The position numbers and the translations under genes are program-made. The notes under the pieces were generated by a model. That model did not search any database and was not told where the DNA came from. It worked only from the letters and a program-made list of their open reading frames with translations. Below, piece after piece: positions 5,181 to 6,406 of a stretch of DNA of 6,406 nt (position 1 is its first letter; every line of letters starts with the position of its first letter). This stretch comes from an uncultured Bacillus sp. (GTDB lineage: Bacteria; Bacillota; Bacilli; Bacillales; DSM-1321), in the NCBI GenBank assembly GCA_934215995.1, contig CAKQBC010000140.1:1-6406 (forward strand). Reading direction: 5' to 3'.

Positions 5181-5729
5181 TTAAAGACCATGGAATCTGC
5201 CCATTATGATTGTGTTATAATACTTGCCATCCGACAGCCGTTTATCCGCTCTTATGGTTCCTTCCTTTTCAAATCCCAGTTTTTTATACAGATCGATTGC
5301 TTTCACATTGATCTCCAGGACATCCAGGCTGATTTTTTTAATGCTATTCGAATCTGCCCAAAATATGGCCGATTACAATAAATGCTTTCCGATTCCATGG
5401 CCCCAATAGTCTTTCGCTACGCAAACCCCGAACTGCACTTTGTGGGCGGAACGCTTCAGATATGTTCCTTCACATCTCGCAAAGCCGACAATGATGCCTT
5501 CTGTTTCTGCAACCAAGAATACATTCCGCGGCATCCGGCTGTCTGTCCTGTTCAGTTCCTTGAAACCTTGTTCATCAATAAATCCTTCTCCCTGTTCCCT
5601 AGCCATATATTCTGTTTCGCCATCGATTTTCAGCCTTAGCGCCGACAGGGTCGCTGCATCTGTTTCTTCTGCCGACCTGATGATATAAGATAAACGCTTA
5701 CTATGATACTCCTGCTTATGTATATACAT
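5181..5729 (-). pseudogene. GNAT N-acetyltransferase broken by an in-frame TAA
   Basis: Read through, the frame is 182 codons from ATG (5729) to TAA (5181), a normal length for this family. GNAT enzymes move an acetyl group from acetyl-CoA to an amine. Codon 119, at 5373-5375, is TAA. Residues 1-118 include a strand-rich N-terminal region, VFLVAETEGIIVGFARCEG at 70-88, and motif A, VCVAKDYWGHGIGKHLL at 102-118, with the acetyl-CoA loop GHGIGK. After the stop, the same frame continues with family-like sequence: SAIFWADSNSIKKISLDVLE, then AIDLYKKLGFEKEGT and a proper stop. No frameshift is needed, so one base change (for example CAA, GAA or AAA to TAA) explains it. The truncated product would lack the C-terminal half of the fold. 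The ATG has GAGGT about six bases upstream. It follows the hydrolase gene by 30 bases and is probably co-transcribed with it. Substrate cannot be told. Confidence 0.88.
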
Positions 5730-5759
5730 TGCTTTACCTCTTATCCGTAAAATGTTTTC

Positions 5760-6338
5760 TTACGAAAAAAATCGCAAAATCAGTTCTTTCACAACCCCTT
5801 CTTGATATCTGCTTGAATAGGGATCTGCAAAGCCATGCTCAGCTTCCACAATCTCTATATGTACCTTCTTCTTTTGGTCCAGGCTTGTTTTCAGCTCCCT
5901 CGGATCAAAAGAAGGCTCCTTGGTTCCGTACAGCAAAACGACATTCGCTTTAGGTTCAATCGATGTGAATCTGCGAATCCGTGAGCCATAGAACCCGATC
6001 ACTTTATCCACCGATGGTTCTTCGCTGCACAACCAGGCTACTGTCGCCCCCACGCTGAAGCCGACAAGCAAACAACCATCATACTGTTTTGAAAGCTTAT
6101 AAATTAGCTCTTTGACTTGTAAACTCGCTTTTTCAAAACCGATATTCTCCTTAAAATTCAGATAAGCTTCTTCCTCTTTTTCATATGGATACGGCTGTTC
6201 TTTTTGCAGAAGATTGGGCACATAGACATCATATCCTTTTCGAAAAAAAGAATGTGCATAATATCGGATGTGAACGTTGATCCCATATATTTCATGCAGT
6301 AAAATGACGTACTTATCGGCATTTTGCTTCAGAATCAT
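5760..6338 (-). CDS. Dienelactone hydrolase family protein (alpha/beta hydrolase)
   Basis: This 192-residue cytoplasmic protein has the alpha/beta-hydrolase layout of the dienelactone hydrolase family. VILLHEIYGIN at 11-21 is the first strand and oxyanion region typical of the family. LVGFSVGAT at 91-99 is the nucleophile elbow with Ser95, where classical dienelactone hydrolases have Cys. LYGTKEPSFDP at 137-146 supplies an acid, either Glu141 or Asp145. EAEHGFADP at 165-173 supplies the catalytic His168. It is shorter than classical members (about 235), so it is a compact relative with an unknown ester substrate. I chose the ATG at 6338 over one at 6362 because AGGAGG lies nine bases upstream of the former and nothing suitable precedes the latter. 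The stop is 30 bases before the GNAT gene, which suggests a two-gene transcript. No convincing promoter is visible in the 68 bases to the window edge. Confidence 0.88.
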   Translation of the reverse strand: MILKQNADKYVILLHEIYGINVHIRYYAHSFFRKGYDVYVPNLLQKEQPYPYEKEEEAYLNFKENIGFEKASLQVKELIYKLSKQYDGCLLVGFSVGATVAWLCSEEPSVDKVIGFYGSRIRRFTSIEPKANVVLLYGTKEPSFDPRELKTSLDQKKKVHIEIVEAEHGFADPYSSRYQEGVVKELILRFFS

Positions 6339-6347
6339 CCTGTTATT

Positions 6348-6353
6348 CCTCCT
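6348..6353 (-). promoter_or_regulatory. Ribosome binding site fixing the hydrolase start
   Basis: AGGAGG on the minus strand sits nine bases before the ATG at 6338 and lies inside the longer frame that begins at 6362. This placement supports the shorter protein, which starts MILKQNADKY. Confidence 0.85.
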
Positions 6354-6406
6354 GTCATCCATCAGGCAATCAAATGCTTAACTCACTTTTTAAAAGACCA
6401 TATAGC

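Noticed and set aside
5181..5375. Frameshift in the GNAT gene
   Set aside because: Translation past the stop stays in the same frame and reads as the expected C-terminal half, so a nonsense codon is sufficient.
6390..6404. Possible end of another minus-strand gene (Tyr-Met-Val-Phe-stop)
   Set aside because: Only four codons lie inside the window, far too few to support a gene.

Overview
The window looks like chromosomal DNA from a Bacillus-type Firmicute: moderate G+C, strong AGGAGG-type ribosome binding sites, short intergenic gaps, and genes whose relatives are familiar from Bacillaceae. The species cannot be fixed from this stretch. Its main content is most of a heterocycloanthracin/sonorensin-type TOMM (thiazole/oxazole-modified microcin) locus, which belongs to the RiPPs (ribosomally made, post-translationally modified peptides). 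The rest is ordinary accessory and housekeeping genes.

Region 1 to 3373, all read on the minus strand, is the TOMM locus. In transcription order it holds an 89-residue precursor peptide, a 646-residue Ocin-ThiF-like 'F' protein, and the first 335 residues of a fused C-D cyclodehydratase of the SagD/YcaO family that runs off the left edge. The precursor has a conserved-looking leader and a core with 12 cysteines and no Ser or Thr. F has an N-terminal leader-binding fold and a divergent E1-like domain. I infer a degenerate YcaO-like C-terminal half. D has an N-terminal E1-like docking domain with four zinc-type cysteines, then the ATP-binding YcaO motif. F and D overlap by an ATGA. A hairpin terminator between precursor and F probably lets precursor mRNA outnumber enzyme mRNA. 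The working model from this family is that F captures the leader, D uses ATP to cyclise core cysteines to thiazolines, and a SagB-type dehydrogenase oxidises them to thiazoles. The dehydrogenase is expected beyond position 1 but is not seen here.

Region 3374 to 4186 is AT-rich with little coding content. It has the precursor leader region (including a six-codon ORF with a strong ribosome binding site inside a possible hairpin), a possible relic ORF, a perfect 26-bp tandem duplication, and an orphan 84-codon minus-strand gene with its own terminator.

Region 4187 to 5149 carries a plus-strand NIF3/DUF34-family protein with all five expected metal ligands, followed by a hairpin. Region 5181 to 6338 is a minus-strand pair: a small dienelactone-hydrolase-like protein, then a GNAT acetyltransferase gene broken by one in-frame TAA just after its acetyl-CoA motif.

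The most interesting material is the precursor and its unusual two-part core, the precursor/enzyme expression layout, and the pseudo-YcaO half of the F protein. The TOMM class itself is known, so this is a variant of a described family and not a wholly new system.
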